A stretch of DNA of 64,000 nt from Granulicella sp. WH15 (GTDB lineage: Bacteria > Acidobacteriota > Terriglobia > Terriglobales > Acidobacteriaceae). Positions 18,433-28,399 of this stretch are shown in pieces. The stretch spans positions 62,001-126,000 of the forward strand of contig NZ_CP042596.1 in assembly GCF_009914315.1 (NCBI RefSeq), read 5' to 3'. Within the stretch, counting starts at the first letter, position 1; each line of letters starts with the position of its first letter. Below the pieces are notes generated by a model that did no database searches, was not told where the DNA came from, and worked only from the letters and a program-made list of their open reading frames with translations. Made by a program: the position numbers and the translations under genes.

Positions 18433-19787
18433 CTCCTGATACGGCTGCGGCGACGCTCGACGAGTGGCTAGGGCGGGTCAGCGGGCGTACGGCGCGAATC
18501 GGGATTGTAGGCCTGGGATACGTCGGTCTGCCCCTGGCGCTGCTCTTCAGCGAGGACGGCTTCCGCATCACCGGGCTGGACATCGACCCGGAGAAGGTAG
18601 CCAAGCTGAACCGCAGCGAGAGCTACATCCACCGGATCGAGCCGGAGCACCTCGACGCCGCTCGCAGCGCGGGTTTTGTGGCTACCACGGACTTCGCCAG
18701 CGTGCGCGAACTGGACGCCATACTCATCTGCGTGCCCACACCGCTCTACCGCGACCACACCCCGGACATGCGTGCCGTGACCGCCACGATAGAGGCTCTG
18801 GGGCCACACCTGCGCACCGGGCAGCTCGTCGTGCTCGAGAGCACCACCTACCCCGGCACCACCGACGAGATCATAGTGGCGACGATCGAGCGCCACGGCC
18901 AGCGAGTACAGCGCGTGGTGCCGGGAGCAGAATCAACCCCCCTGGACGGGGTCATGGTGGCCTTCTCGCCCGAGCGCGAAGACCCCGGCAACGTGACCAC
19001 GCCGCGCCGCGATATCCCCAAGGTCGTCGGCGGAGTGGACACCTCGGCCAGCGCGGCGGCCTGCGCCCTGTACGGCTCGGTCTTCCACCGCACGGTGCCG
19101 GTCTCCTCCACGGCGGCGGCGGAGATGACCAAGTTGCTCGAGAACATCTACCGCTGCGTCAACATCGCGCTGGTCAACGAGCTGAAGCAGCTCTGCCTGC
19201 ACATGGGCATCGACATCTGGGAGGTGATCGACGCGGCGGCGACCAAGCCCTTCGGCTTCCAGCCCTTCTACCCCGGCCCCGGCGTGGGCGGCCACTGCAT
19301 CCCGGTCGACCCCTTCTACCTGAGCTGGAAGGCGAAGCAGTTCGGCTTCTCTACGCGGTTCATCGAGCTGGCCGGAGAGACCAACGAGGCGATGCCTGCC
19401 TACGTGGTCAAGACGCTGGAGCGGGCCCTCAAGCGGGCCGGAACAGCCCTCGCCGGGGCGAAGGTGCTGGTGCTGGGCGTAGCCTATAAGCGCGATGTGG
19501 ACGACCTGCGCGAGTCGCCGTCGCTGACCATGATCGGGCTGCTGCGCGAGGCGGGCGCGGAGGTTCGGTACAACGACCCCTTCTTCCCGCGCGTGGGCAC
19601 GGGGCGCAAGTACGACCTCCAGATGGAGTCCACGCCGCTCGACGGGCTGGCCGAGTACGACTGCGTGCTGATCGCCACCGACCATAGCGAATATGATTAC
19701 GAAAAAATCGTGCAAGAGGCTCGCTTGGTGATAGATTCTAGGAACGCGACACAATCCCTGACATCAGAGAAGATTGTGCGTTGTTAA
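18429..19787 (+). CDS. UDP-N-acetyl-hexosamine 6-dehydrogenase (WbpA/WbpO/TviB family)
   Basis: The 452-residue enzyme has an N-terminal NAD domain (IGIVGLGYVGLPLALLFSE), a central helix domain and the catalytic Cys in GVGGHCIPVDPFYLSWKAKQ, then a C-terminal UDP-binding domain (VLGVAYKRDVDDLRESP). It oxidises the 6-OH of a UDP-HexNAc to a uronic acid. With the epimerase it makes a two-step route like TviB/TviC. It starts at GTG 18429, overlapping the previous stop. No glycosyltransferase lies beside it. Confidence 0.9.
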   Translation: MTPDTAAATLDEWLGRVSGRTARIGIVGLGYVGLPLALLFSEDGFRITGLDIDPEKVAKLNRSESYIHRIEPEHLDAARSAGFVATTDFASVRELDAILICVPTPLYRDHTPDMRAVTATIEALGPHLRTGQLVVLESTTYPGTTDEIIVATIERHGQRVQRVVPGAESTPLDGVMVAFSPEREDPGNVTTPRRDIPKVVGGVDTSASAAACALYGSVFHRTVPVSSTAAAEMTKLLENIYRCVNIALVNELKQLCLHMGIDIWEVIDAAATKPFGFQPFYPGPGVGGHCIPVDPFYLSWKAKQFGFSTRFIELAGETNEAMPAYVVKTLERALKRAGTALAGAKVLVLGVAYKRDVDDLRESPSLTMIGLLREAGAEVRYNDPFFPRVGTGRKYDLQMESTPLDGLAEYDCVLIATDHSEYDYEKIVQEARLVIDSRNATQSLTSEKIVRC

Positions 19788-20021
19788 GTGCAAGCCAATC
19801 GCGAGCGCCGAAGAGTTGCCGCGAAACACTCTCCTCCCCAATCATTTATTCCCGTTCTGGGACTCTTCCGTCTGTATTCTGCAAATTCCCCTCCGTTCTA
19901 CCCTCTGACACCTCTGGCTCCGTTGTAAGTTGATCTCAGCCGAAAGCGGCTTTGAGACCTTCTGGACTTTTCCAGACGTTTGCCCGGCTCGCGCGGACCT
20001 GCGTCCGTTCGGGCCGCCTGA
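19788..20021 (+). other. Leader of the giant surface-protein gene
   Basis: No gene seen. The stretch is C/T-rich and contains two small hairpins, AGCCG-AAAG-CGGCT (about 19938-19951) and TCTGG/CCAGA just after. It may be a 5' untranslated region; no known riboswitch recognised. Confidence 0.4.
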
Positions 20022-23000
20022 ATGGACCAGTGGAGCCCTGTGCTTTTTGACTGCACCACCTTGCTGTCGTCTGCCTGGTATCGCCGCAAACAGCGCCTTG
20101 CCGCGTTTATCGTTGGCTGCGTGCTGGCGTTGGCGGCAGGCTCAGCGTGGGGCCAGCAGCTCGTCCCCTTGCAGGCCGCAAGCAGCAGAAGGCTGACGGC
20201 AAACACCCTGCGGACGCAGAGATTTCTGCGCGGCCGTTCAGTTGCGGACGGTCACATCTCGGCCCAGGCGCTGGCTACGGCCCGGCAGCAGCATCTGGAG
20301 TTGGCCGCGCTGCCCCGCGCGTCGAGCCTGAGCGCGGCGTGGACGCCGGTAGGCCCGGTACAGGTAGCCACAGCGGCCTACGGCAACGTCACCGGACGGG
20401 TGACAGCCATCGCCATCGACCCGGCAGATGCCACGGGTAACACGGTCTACGTGGGCACGACCGGAGGTGGCGTGTGGAAGTCCACCAATGCGGCTGGCCC
20501 GGTGGCGGATGTCCACTTCACACCGCTCACCGACACTCTTCCGGTCTTCGACGCCGGAGCGGGAGCCTCCGTGCTGCCCTCGCTGAGCATCGGCGCGCTG
20601 TCCCTCGCGAACGGCGTACTGCTCGCGGGCACGGGCGACCCGAACGACGCCTCGGACTCCTACTACGGCGGCGGCGTGCTGCGCTCGACCGACGGCGGAG
20701 TCACCTGGACGCTGATCCAGCAGACCCCCATCGGGCTGGCGGGCAGCTTCAGCTTCCTCGGGCTCAGCTTCGCGGGCTTCGCCTCCTCCAGCACCACGGT
20801 CGTAGCGGCGGTCACGCAGGCTGGCGACGCGGCCACGGTGAACGCGGTGCCGCTCTCGAACAGCCGTATGGGCCTCTTCTACTCGCAGGATGCGGGCGCG
20901 ACGTGGCAGATGGCCACCATCATGGACGGCAGCCAGACGGTGCAGTCGCCTACCTCGTCGAGCGGCGGCGGCAACGCGGCCACGTCGGTGGTATGGAACC
21001 CGGTGCGCAAACGTTTCTACGCGGCGCTGCGCTACCACGGCTACTACGAGTCGCTCGACGGCATCACCTGGATGCGGCTGGCGGCGCAGCCCGGCGCAGG
21101 ATTGGCCCAACCGGCTTGCACGGCCAACACCGGCCCACCGGGCGAGTATGCCTGCCCCCTCTTTCGCGGCGCGCTGGCGGTGCAGCCTGCGACGGGCGAC
21201 ATGTTCGCCCTGACGACGGACGGCAACAACCTCGACCAGGGACTGTGGCAGGACGTCTGCGCCCCCACGGGCAGCGGCTGCGGCAACGCGACGGTTGCGT
21301 GGGGCAAGCAGATCGGGACGAGCCAGCTCGAGGTCGCCAACGGCAGCACCGAGATCGTGCAGGCCGGGTACAACCTGGAGCTGGCAGCCGCGCCAGCAGG
21401 TGCGGACACGGTGCTCTACGCCGGAACGGTGGACCTCTTCCGCTGCTCGCTGACGGCGGGGTGCGTGTGGCGCGACACGACCAACGCGCTGAACGGCTGC
21501 GCGGCCCCGGCCAGGGTTGCGCCCTCGCAGCACGCGCTGGCGCTTCTGGGTGGCAGCAGCTTGCTCTACCTGGGCAACGACGGCGGCCTCTGGCGCTCAA
21601 CCGACGGAGCGAACGAGTCCGGCAGCCCCTGTTCGTCCACTGACGCGAGCCACTTCGACAACCTGAACGGCGGGCTAGGCTCGCTGGCCGAGGTGGTGAG
21701 CTTCGCCCAGCACCCCACCGACCCGGCGACGCTGCTGGTGGGCCTGGGCGCGAACGGCACCGCAGGAACTGGTTCAGCGGGAACGAATCCGTGGACACAA
21801 CTGGCGACAGGCGAGGGTGGGACGGTCGCGATCGACCCTGCGGACCCGAGCCTCTGGTATCTCTCGACCGCCGCCGGGGTGAACATTGGTCGTTGCGCGA
21901 ACGGCGCAGCCTGCACTGCTGGTGATTTCGCCGGGCTGGCCACCATCGGGCAGGCCCAGGTGGACAACGACACCTCCGAGACCGACGCGCCCTGGCTGCT
22001 CGACCCGGCTCTGACCTCGAACCTCATCGTAGGAACCTGCCGTGAGTGGCGCGGACCCGCCGCAAACGGTTCGCAGTGGTCGAGCAGCGATGCGATCAGC
22101 AGCCCCTTTGGCGATTCGACGGCGAGCAGTTGCAGCTCCACTCTGCCGCTGGTGCGGTCTCTGGCGGCGGGCGGCGTAACGAGCGACGCGACGGCAAACA
22201 TGGGTTCGCCCGTACTGTACGCGGGGCTGGCCGGAACCTCCGATGGCGGCGGCGGCCTGCCCGGCCACCTCTTTATGACCAAGGCGGCGGCCACCGCGAG
22301 CAGCACGACAGCATGGACCGACGCCGCGCTCTCCAGCGTGAGCAACGATCCTGCGTCGGCAGGCGTCTTCAACCCCGGCGGCTTCGATCTCTCCTCCGTC
22401 ACGGCGGACCCGCACGACACAACCGGCGCGACGGTCTACGCGACGGTGATGGGCTTCGCGGGCAACGGCGTCAACGCGCCGCACGTCTACCGGTCGGTCG
22501 ACTTCGGCGCGGACTGGACAAACATCTCCGGCAACCTGCCCAACGCGCCCGCCAACAGCCTGGTCGTCGACCCGAACGACGCCAACACGGTCTACGTCGC
22601 GATGGACACGGGCATATATGTAACAACAAATGTATCAAGTTGCGCCAGCACCAACTGCTGGACGATCTACGGTTCTGCCCTGCCCGATTCGCCGGTGGTC
22701 GGACTCGCAGCGGCGGCGGGAATGGCCGCCGGCGACGGTCGCACGGGCGAACTGCGGGCGGCGACCTACGGCCGTGGCATCTGGCAGATCCCGCTGCTGA
22801 CGGCGCTAGGCCCATCTGCTCCCGCGATCTCGCTCACCCCGTCGTCCCTGACCTTCGCCAGCCAACAGCAGAGCACGGCGAGCGCCCCCCAGAGCGTCAC
22901 CGTAACCAACACCGGCAGCACGGCGATGACGGTCAGCAGCATCACGACCTCGGCGGGCTATGCGCAGACCAGCGACTGCATCGCCACACCAATCCAGCCC

Positions 23001-24542
23001 GGAGCGACGTGCACCGTGCAGGTGACCTTCTCGCCCGTGGCGACAGGCGCGAGCAGCGGCCTGTTGACGGTCTACGCCAATGTCCCCGGCGGCCAGGGCA
23101 CGGTCGCGCTCAACGGCACAGGCACAGCCCCGGCGGCAATTGTGCTGACGCCACTGGCGCTCACCTTCCCCAGCACGCTGATTGGGTCCACCAGCGCGGT
23201 GCAGAACGTCACCGTCTCGAACACGGGCGGCGCGCCGGTCGCGCTCGAGACGCCGAGCATCTCCGGCCCCTTCAAGATCGCGGCCAACACCTGCGGCACG
23301 AGCCTGCCGTCCCAGACCGGGTGCACGGTCTCGATCGCCTTCGCCCCCAACGCATCGGGCGCGGCCACCGGCACCTTCACCATCGCGGACGACGTGGGCA
23401 TCCAGACGGCGAGCCTTTCGGGTACCGGCACCTCTCCCGCCACCGACACCCTCGCGCCGCTGAGCCTGACCTTCGCGGCGCAGCAGCAGGGCACGGCCAG
23501 CGCGACCCAGCAGGTGACCCTGACCAACTCCGGCGACGTGGCCCTGACCCTGATCGCGGCCACGATCACCGGCGGAGACTATGCGGTGGTGAACGGTTGC
23601 GGCAACTCGCTGAACGCGCACTCCAGTTGCGCGTTTTCGGTCTCGTATACGCCGCGCAGCATCGGCGCAAACACGGGCACGCTCACGGTCTCGGACGAGT
23701 TCCGCAGCCAGCAGGTGGCGCTCAGCGGCTTCGGCCTGGCCCCGCCGGGAGTCTCGCTCTCACCGTCGCTGCCGCTGGTCTTCGCGGCGGCTCCGCTGGG
23801 CGTGGCCTCGGCGGCCCAGATCGTTACCCTGACCAACAACGGCGGGGTTCCGCTGTCGGTCGGGAACGTGACGGTAAGCGGCGACTTTGCGGTTGCGGCG
23901 GGGTCGAACACCTGCGGCAGCACGCTGGCGGCGGGGGCGGCCTGCACACTCGGGATCGTGTTTACGCCCACGGGGGCGGGTCTGCGCGGCGGGGTACTTA
24001 CGATTGCGGATAGCGCGGCCAACTCGCCGCAGACGCTGGCCCTGACGGGGGCCGGGGTGGACTTTACTCTGGCGGCCAACGGGCCGACCAGCATGACGCT
24101 GACGGGCGGCGGAGCCGGGACATTTGCGCTGCTGCTCAGCTCTCCGGCGGGGGTACCGGGGTCGGCGACGTTTACCTGCTCGGGGCTGCCAGCATACGCG
24201 AAGTGCATGGTGACGCCGTCCACCGTGGCCTTGGGGACGACCACGACGGTCTCAGTGGCTGTGGCTACCGATGTGGTGAGCGCGTCGGTAGTGAACCGTA
24301 AAGTGGTATGGCTTGCCGGGTTGCTGCCTTTGGGGCTGCTGGCTCTGCGACGGAGGCGGTTTGCCGGGGTGGTTTTGTTGGTTTTGATTGGGGTGACGGG
24401 GTGCGGGTGGGGGCGGCTGGTGCCGGGCGACGGGACGCCAACGGGGCCTTCGACGACGCCGGGTGGGAGTTCTACGATTGTGGTTTCGGCGAGTAGCGCG
24501 GGGCTGGTGCGGAGCGTGAACCTGACACTGGCGGTGCAGTAA
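20022..24542 (+). CDS. Giant secreted beta-propeller and Ig-like repeat protein
   Basis: The 1,506-residue protein has a signal region (about 27-45), then a sortilin/BNR-type beta-propeller (repeated SxDGGxTW-like boxes, e.g. VLRSTDGGVTWTLI and SVDFGADWTNI). About four ~100-residue choice-of-anchor-D/HYDIN-like Ig domains follow (LTFASQQQSTASAPQSVTVTN and relatives), each with a Cys pair. Near the C-terminus is a hydrophobic segment with an Arg cluster (LPLGLLALRRRR) followed by another beta strand set. Probably surface-exposed. Substrate or adhesion role unknown. Confidence 0.8.
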   Translation: MDQWSPVLFDCTTLLSSAWYRRKQRLAAFIVGCVLALAAGSAWGQQLVPLQAASSRRLTANTLRTQRFLRGRSVADGHISAQALATARQQHLELAALPRASSLSAAWTPVGPVQVATAAYGNVTGRVTAIAIDPADATGNTVYVGTTGGGVWKSTNAAGPVADVHFTPLTDTLPVFDAGAGASVLPSLSIGALSLANGVLLAGTGDPNDASDSYYGGGVLRSTDGGVTWTLIQQTPIGLAGSFSFLGLSFAGFASSSTTVVAAVTQAGDAATVNAVPLSNSRMGLFYSQDAGATWQMATIMDGSQTVQSPTSSSGGGNAATSVVWNPVRKRFYAALRYHGYYESLDGITWMRLAAQPGAGLAQPACTANTGPPGEYACPLFRGALAVQPATGDMFALTTDGNNLDQGLWQDVCAPTGSGCGNATVAWGKQIGTSQLEVANGSTEIVQAGYNLELAAAPAGADTVLYAGTVDLFRCSLTAGCVWRDTTNALNGCAAPARVAPSQHALALLGGSSLLYLGNDGGLWRSTDGANESGSPCSSTDASHFDNLNGGLGSLAEVVSFAQHPTDPATLLVGLGANGTAGTGSAGTNPWTQLATGEGGTVAIDPADPSLWYLSTAAGVNIGRCANGAACTAGDFAGLATIGQAQVDNDTSETDAPWLLDPALTSNLIVGTCREWRGPAANGSQWSSSDAISSPFGDSTASSCSSTLPLVRSLAAGGVTSDATANMGSPVLYAGLAGTSDGGGGLPGHLFMTKAAATASSTTAWTDAALSSVSNDPASAGVFNPGGFDLSSVTADPHDTTGATVYATVMGFAGNGVNAPHVYRSVDFGADWTNISGNLPNAPANSLVVDPNDANTVYVAMDTGIYVTTNVSSCASTNCWTIYGSALPDSPVVGLAAAAGMAAGDGRTGELRAATYGRGIWQIPLLTALGPSAPAISLTPSSLTFASQQQSTASAPQSVTVTNTGSTAMTVSSITTSAGYAQTSDCIATPIQPGATCTVQVTFSPVATGASSGLLTVYANVPGGQGTVALNGTGTAPAAIVLTPLALTFPSTLIGSTSAVQNVTVSNTGGAPVALETPSISGPFKIAANTCGTSLPSQTGCTVSIAFAPNASGAATGTFTIADDVGIQTASLSGTGTSPATDTLAPLSLTFAAQQQGTASATQQVTLTNSGDVALTLIAATITGGDYAVVNGCGNSLNAHSSCAFSVSYTPRSIGANTGTLTVSDEFRSQQVALSGFGLAPPGVSLSPSLPLVFAAAPLGVASAAQIVTLTNNGGVPLSVGNVTVSGDFAVAAGSNTCGSTLAAGAACTLGIVFTPTGAGLRGGVLTIADSAANSPQTLALTGAGVDFTLAANGPTSMTLTGGGAGTFALLLSSPAGVPGSATFTCSGLPAYAKCMVTPSTVALGTTTTVSVAVATDVVSASVVNRKVVWLAGLLPLGLLALRRRRFAGVVLLVLIGVTGCGWGRLVPGDGTPTGPSTTPGGSSTIVVSASSAGLVRSVNLTLAVQ

Positions 24543-24544
24543 AC

Positions 24545-24675
24545 GCGCAGCGTCGAGTACCGCACGAAGTGCCGCCTGCCCGGCGTTAGGGCGCTTTTGC
24601 TGTTGTTTGTCCTGCCGGACGGGCCCGCTGCGCGCGGGGCGGGCGTTTGCACGCCTTTTTACTGCTTCGCGTGGT
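24545..24675. repeat. Intergenic hairpin repeat, copy 3
   Basis: Complement of the core (CCGCACGAAGTGCC), TGTCCTGCCGGAC and the stem GGCGT-TTGC-ACGCC-TTTTT (24642-24660). Here the T-run follows the stem on the + strand, so it could terminate the giant gene. Confidence 0.85.
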
Positions 24676-24679
24676 GGAA

Positions 24680-25855
24680 CTAAGCGACCTGCCCGGCAGC
24701 GAAGCCAGAGGCCCAGGCCCACTGGAAGTTGTATCCGCCCAGCCAGCCCGTCACATCGACGACCTCGCCGATGAAGAACAGCCCCGGAACCGCGCGGGAT
24801 TGCAGGGTCCGGGCGTCGAGGTCGGCGGTATCGACGCCGCCGCAGGTGACCTCAGCTTTGGCGTAGCCCTCGGTGCCCGCAGGGGTGAGGGTCCAGTCGT
24901 GCAGTTGACGCTCGGCGGCGGCGAGTGAGGGGTTAGTCCAGTCGGACGGAGGATGCAGAGCCAGCCAGCGCTCGGCCAGTCGTGTGGGGAAGATGGATCG
25001 AAGAGCCTGGGCAAAGGCGGGGGGATCGCGGCGGGCGTTGGGAGCCAGCAGAGGAGCCAGCACATCGGCACCGGGGGCCAGGTCGAAGCTGAGGGGTTGG
25101 CCCGCCTGCCAGTAGGAGGAGATCTGGAGGATCGCCGGACCGCTGAGGCCGCGATGGGTGATGAGCGCCTTCTCCCGAAACGCAGGGGTGCGCGGCTGCG
25201 CGGTGGCGGCGACGACCTCGGCGGAGAGGCCCGCAAGGTCGCACCATTGGTCGCGGTCGTCGGGGTGCAGCACCAGCGGGACGAGGCCGGGGCGCGGCTC
25301 CACGATACGCAGGCCGAAGTGGCGGGCGATCTCGTAGCCAAGGCCGGTGGCTCCCATCTTCGGAATGGAGAGACCGCCGGTAGCGACAACGACGGAGTCC
25401 GCCCGGAGGATGCCGGAGGAGGTCTCGATGCGGAAAGCCTCCCCGTCGCGGGTCGCTTTGGCTATGCGGGTCTCGAGTGCGAGCCGGACCCCAGCCTCGG
25501 CGCACTCGCGCTCGAGCATCTGGACGATCTCCTTCGCGGAGCGGTCGCAGAAGAGCTGGCCGAGGGTCTTCTCGTGGTACGGAATACCGTGCTTTTCGAC
25601 CAGCGCGATGATATCCGCCGGGGTGAACCGTGCCAGGGCGGACTTGGCGAAGTGGGGGTTTTGCGAGAGGAAGTTCGCGGCAGTGGCGTGGAGGTTGGTG
25701 AAGTTGCAGCGGCCTCCGCCGGAGATGAGGATCTTCTTGCCGGGCTTGTCGGCGTGGTCGAGGACGAGCACGCGGCGTCCGCGCCGACCGGCTTCGAGGG
25801 CGCACATGAGACCGGCGGCACCGGCTCCGAGGATGGCTACATCTACTTCCTGCAC
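24680..25855 (-). CDS. BaiN/YhiN/HI0933-type flavoprotein
   Basis: About 391 residues with the FAD motif ILGAGAAGLMCALEAGRRG near the N-terminus, GGGRCNFTN (family signature), VVATGGLSIPKMGATG and C-terminal GLFFIGEVVDVTGWLGGYNFQWAWASG. The family is an HI0933-like NAD(P)/FAD oxidoreductase of mostly unknown substrate; BaiN of gut clostridia acts on bile acids. I chose GTG 25855 because GAGAGGGG lies 9 bases before it and the FAD motif then starts near residue 9. ATG 25924 and 25960 are alternatives. Confidence 0.85.
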   Translation of the reverse strand: MQEVDVAILGAGAAGLMCALEAGRRGRRVLVLDHADKPGKKILISGGGRCNFTNLHATAANFLSQNPHFAKSALARFTPADIIALVEKHGIPYHEKTLGQLFCDRSAKEIVQMLERECAEAGVRLALETRIAKATRDGEAFRIETSSGILRADSVVVATGGLSIPKMGATGLGYEIARHFGLRIVEPRPGLVPLVLHPDDRDQWCDLAGLSAEVVAATAQPRTPAFREKALITHRGLSGPAILQISSYWQAGQPLSFDLAPGADVLAPLLAPNARRDPPAFAQALRSIFPTRLAERWLALHPPSDWTNPSLAAAERQLHDWTLTPAGTEGYAKAEVTCGGVDTADLDARTLQSRAVPGLFFIGEVVDVTGWLGGYNFQWAWASGFAAGQVA

Positions 25856-26009
25856 GTCTTGTAGCCCCTCTCCCGCCCGGCTCAATTGCCGCTCATTCAT
25901 TTTAACTGGGGATGAAATCTTCATCCTCCCTTGAACGAAGGTTTGTCTGCCGTGGTGCATCTAATCTATGCTTGGCGTTCCAATCCTTGGGTAGGTGTGG
26001 AGGTTTCTT

Positions 26010-26897
26010 GTGAGCAATAGTGGAGTTCTTTCCGCGGCGGCGGCCGGTACGTTTACGGTGGGCGGCGATCTGACGGTCAACCGGATGGGCTATGGGGCCA
26101 TGCGGATCACCGGGCCGGGTATCTGGGGCCCTCCGGCCGATAAGGAGTCGGCGCTGGCGACGCTGCGGCGGGCGGTCGAGCTGGGTGTCAACCTGATCGA
26201 TACGGCGGACTCGTACGGCCCGGGGGTCTCCGAGGAATTGATCGCCGAGGCGCTGTACCCCTATCCGGCGGACCTGGTGATCGCGACCAAGGGCGGGTGG
26301 CAGCGGCCGGGGCCGAACCAGTGGACGCACAACGCCGGTCCCAAGCATCTGGCGGAGGCGCTCGAAGGCAGCCTGAAGCGGCTGCGGCTGGAGCGGATCG
26401 ACATCTACCAGCTTCACGCGCCGGATAACGCGGTCTCGTTCGAGGCGTCGGTGGGGGCGCTGGCCAAGTTGCGCGAGCAGGGCAAGATCCGCCACGTGGC
26501 GCTCTCGAACGTGACCCGTGAGCATGTGGAGCGGGCGTCCGCGATTGTGCCGATTGTGTCGGTGCAGAACCGCTATAGCTTTGCCGACCGGGAGTCGGAC
26601 TTCATCGTCGACCACTGTGAGAAGCACGGGATTGGGTTTATGCCGTGGGCTCCGCTGGGGCAGGCGAAGGAGGCGCACGAGGCCGTGAAGAAGGAGGCGG
26701 AGGTGCTGGGGGCGACGCCATTGCAGGTGGCGCTGGCGTGGCTGCTCAAGCGGTCGAAGGTGATTCTGCCGATTCCGGGCACGTCGTCGATTGCGCATCT
26801 TGAGGAGAACATTGCAGCGGCAAGTTTAGAGCTGCCGCAGGCGGCTTACGATGCGTTGTCGGCGGTAAGCCACCCTCCCGCGAGCTTGCGCCCCTAA
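26010..26897 (+). CDS. Aldo/keto reductase (YdbC/PdxI-like group)
   Basis: About 295 residues from GTG 26010, which has GGAGG 6 bases upstream. Aldo/keto reductase barrel with NRMGYGAMRITG, catalytic DTADSYG, ATKGGW and His in IYQLHAPDN, and the C-terminal PIPGTSSIAHLEEN cofactor site. Distinct subfamily from the enzyme at 15,963. It is divergent from the flavoprotein, sharing a control region of about 150 bases. Confidence 0.88.
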   Translation: MSNSGVLSAAAAGTFTVGGDLTVNRMGYGAMRITGPGIWGPPADKESALATLRRAVELGVNLIDTADSYGPGVSEELIAEALYPYPADLVIATKGGWQRPGPNQWTHNAGPKHLAEALEGSLKRLRLERIDIYQLHAPDNAVSFEASVGALAKLREQGKIRHVALSNVTREHVERASAIVPIVSVQNRYSFADRESDFIVDHCEKHGIGFMPWAPLGQAKEAHEAVKKEAEVLGATPLQVALAWLLKRSKVILPIPGTSSIAHLEENIAAASLELPQAAYDALSAVSHPPASLRP

Positions 26898-26976
26898 GCA
26901 AAAACGGCCCTCCCGACCGACGGGAGGGCCACGCGAAGCCGAGAACCGCACGAAGTGCCCCGTCCGGTAGGACATG
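26898..26976. repeat. Intergenic hairpin repeat, copy 4
   Basis: A perfect 10-bp stem, GGCCCTCCCG (26906-26915) with CGGGAGGGCC (26921-26930) and a 5-base loop, then CCACGCGAAGC and the core complement. It may end transcription of the reductase. Confidence 0.8.
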
Positions 26977-27004
26977 TCTTTGCTTCTAAGGAAGGGACGA
27001 AGGG

Positions 27005-28321
27005 ATGCCCGAAGCCGGAGTAGACGAGCGCGCGACCTATGCCCGGGTCACCTGGCGTCTGCTGCCGATCCTCTTCCTCTGCTACGTCATCGCCTACCTC
27101 GACCGGGTAAACGTCGGCTTCGCCAAGCTTCAGATGCTGCACGACCTGCGCTTCAGCGAGGCGACCTACGGGCTGGGCGCGGGCATCTTCTTCATCGGCT
27201 ATTGTTGCTTCGAGCTGCCCAGCAATCTGCTGCTCAGCCGCTTCGGCGCTCGGCGCTGGATGGCGCGGATCATGGTCACCTGGGGCATCATCTCAGCCTG
27301 CATGTTGTTCGTGCGAACGCCCGCGAGCTTCTACACGATGCGCTGCCTGCTGGGTGTGGCCGAGGCGGGGATGTTCCCCGGCGTCATCTTCTACCTGACG
27401 TTCTGGTATCCGGCGTGGCGGCGCGGGCGGATGGTGGCGCTGTTCATGACGGCGCAGCCGGTCTCCGGCGTCATCGGCGGGCCGCTCTCGGGCTGGATAT
27501 TGCAACAGTTCAACGGGGTGCGGCACCTGGCGGGATGGCAGTGGCTCTTCCTGCTGGAGGCGCTGCCCGCCATCGCGATGGGCGTGGTGCTGTTCTTCTG
27601 GCTGGACGACGGCATCCACGACGCGCGCTGGCTGAGCGAGGCCGAGAAGAGCCTGCTGCTGGGCCACCTCGAAGCAGAGGCACAGCATAAGGAGTCGTAC
27701 CACTCCATTCTGGGCGTGCTGCGCAACCGCTGGGTGTGGCTGCTGAGCCTGATTACCTTCAGCTCGGTGATGGGGCTGTACGGCATCAGCTTCTGGCTGC
27801 CGACGATTATCAAGGCGACCGGGATCACAAAGCCTCTCTCCATCGGCCTGCTGACGATGATCCCCTACGGCGCGGCGGCGGTGGCGATGATCCTGGTAAG
27901 CCGCAGCGCAGACCGCAGCGGCGAGCGGCGCTGGCATCTGGCGCTCTCGACTACGGCGGGCGGGCTGGGGCTGATCTTTGCCACGATCTTCGCGGGGGAT
28001 ACGGCGCTCTCGCTCGCCGGACTGACGCTGGCGACGGCGGGTATCATCACCAGCCAGCCACTCTTCTGGAGCCTGCCGACGGCGTTCCTGGGCGGCACGG
28101 CCGCGGCGGCGGGAATAGCGCTCATCAACACGGCGGGCAACTCAGCCGGGTTTGTCAGCCCATACGTGATCGGGTGGATCAGCAGCGCGACCCAGAGCAC
28201 GCGGGCGGGGATGTACGTGCTGGCGGGATCGCTGTTTCTTGGATCGGCACTGACGCTGCTGGTGCCGAAGAAGCTGGTCGAGCGCGGACGGGCAATAGAA
28301 ACAACAACAAAAGCGTCCTAA
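27005..28321 (+). CDS. MFS transporter, anion:cation symporter-like
   Basis: The 438-residue protein has 12 helices and an MFS signature of the ACS family (phthalate/hexuronate/tartrate type): RLLPILFLCYVIAYLDRVNVGFAKLQM, then GLGAGIFFIGYCCFELPSNLLL and the RIMVTWGIISA loop. Likely imports an organic acid by proton symport; substrate unknown. GAAGGG precedes the ATG. The last few codons and the stop fall within an intergenic repeat unit. Confidence 0.85.
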   Translation: MPEAGVDERATYARVTWRLLPILFLCYVIAYLDRVNVGFAKLQMLHDLRFSEATYGLGAGIFFIGYCCFELPSNLLLSRFGARRWMARIMVTWGIISACMLFVRTPASFYTMRCLLGVAEAGMFPGVIFYLTFWYPAWRRGRMVALFMTAQPVSGVIGGPLSGWILQQFNGVRHLAGWQWLFLLEALPAIAMGVVLFFWLDDGIHDARWLSEAEKSLLLGHLEAEAQHKESYHSILGVLRNRWVWLLSLITFSSVMGLYGISFWLPTIIKATGITKPLSIGLLTMIPYGAAAVAMILVSRSADRSGERRWHLALSTTAGGLGLIFATIFAGDTALSLAGLTLATAGIITSQPLFWSLPTAFLGGTAAAAGIALINTAGNSAGFVSPYVIGWISSATQSTRAGMYVLAGSLFLGSALTLLVPKKLVERGRAIETTTKAS

Positions 28322-28366
28322 CGCCGGACGGGCGGCACTTCGTGTGGTTCTCGACGCTTCGCGTAT
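28301..28366. repeat. Intergenic hairpin repeat, copy 5 (overlaps a gene end)
   Basis: A short module (AACAACAAAAGCGTCCTAACGC, then GGGCGGCACTTCGTG and TCTCGACGCTTCGCG). It supplies the last codons of the MFS gene. Confidence 0.75.
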
Positions 28367-28399
28367 TTCTCCGTCATAACTCCGTGCGACCATGGAACT

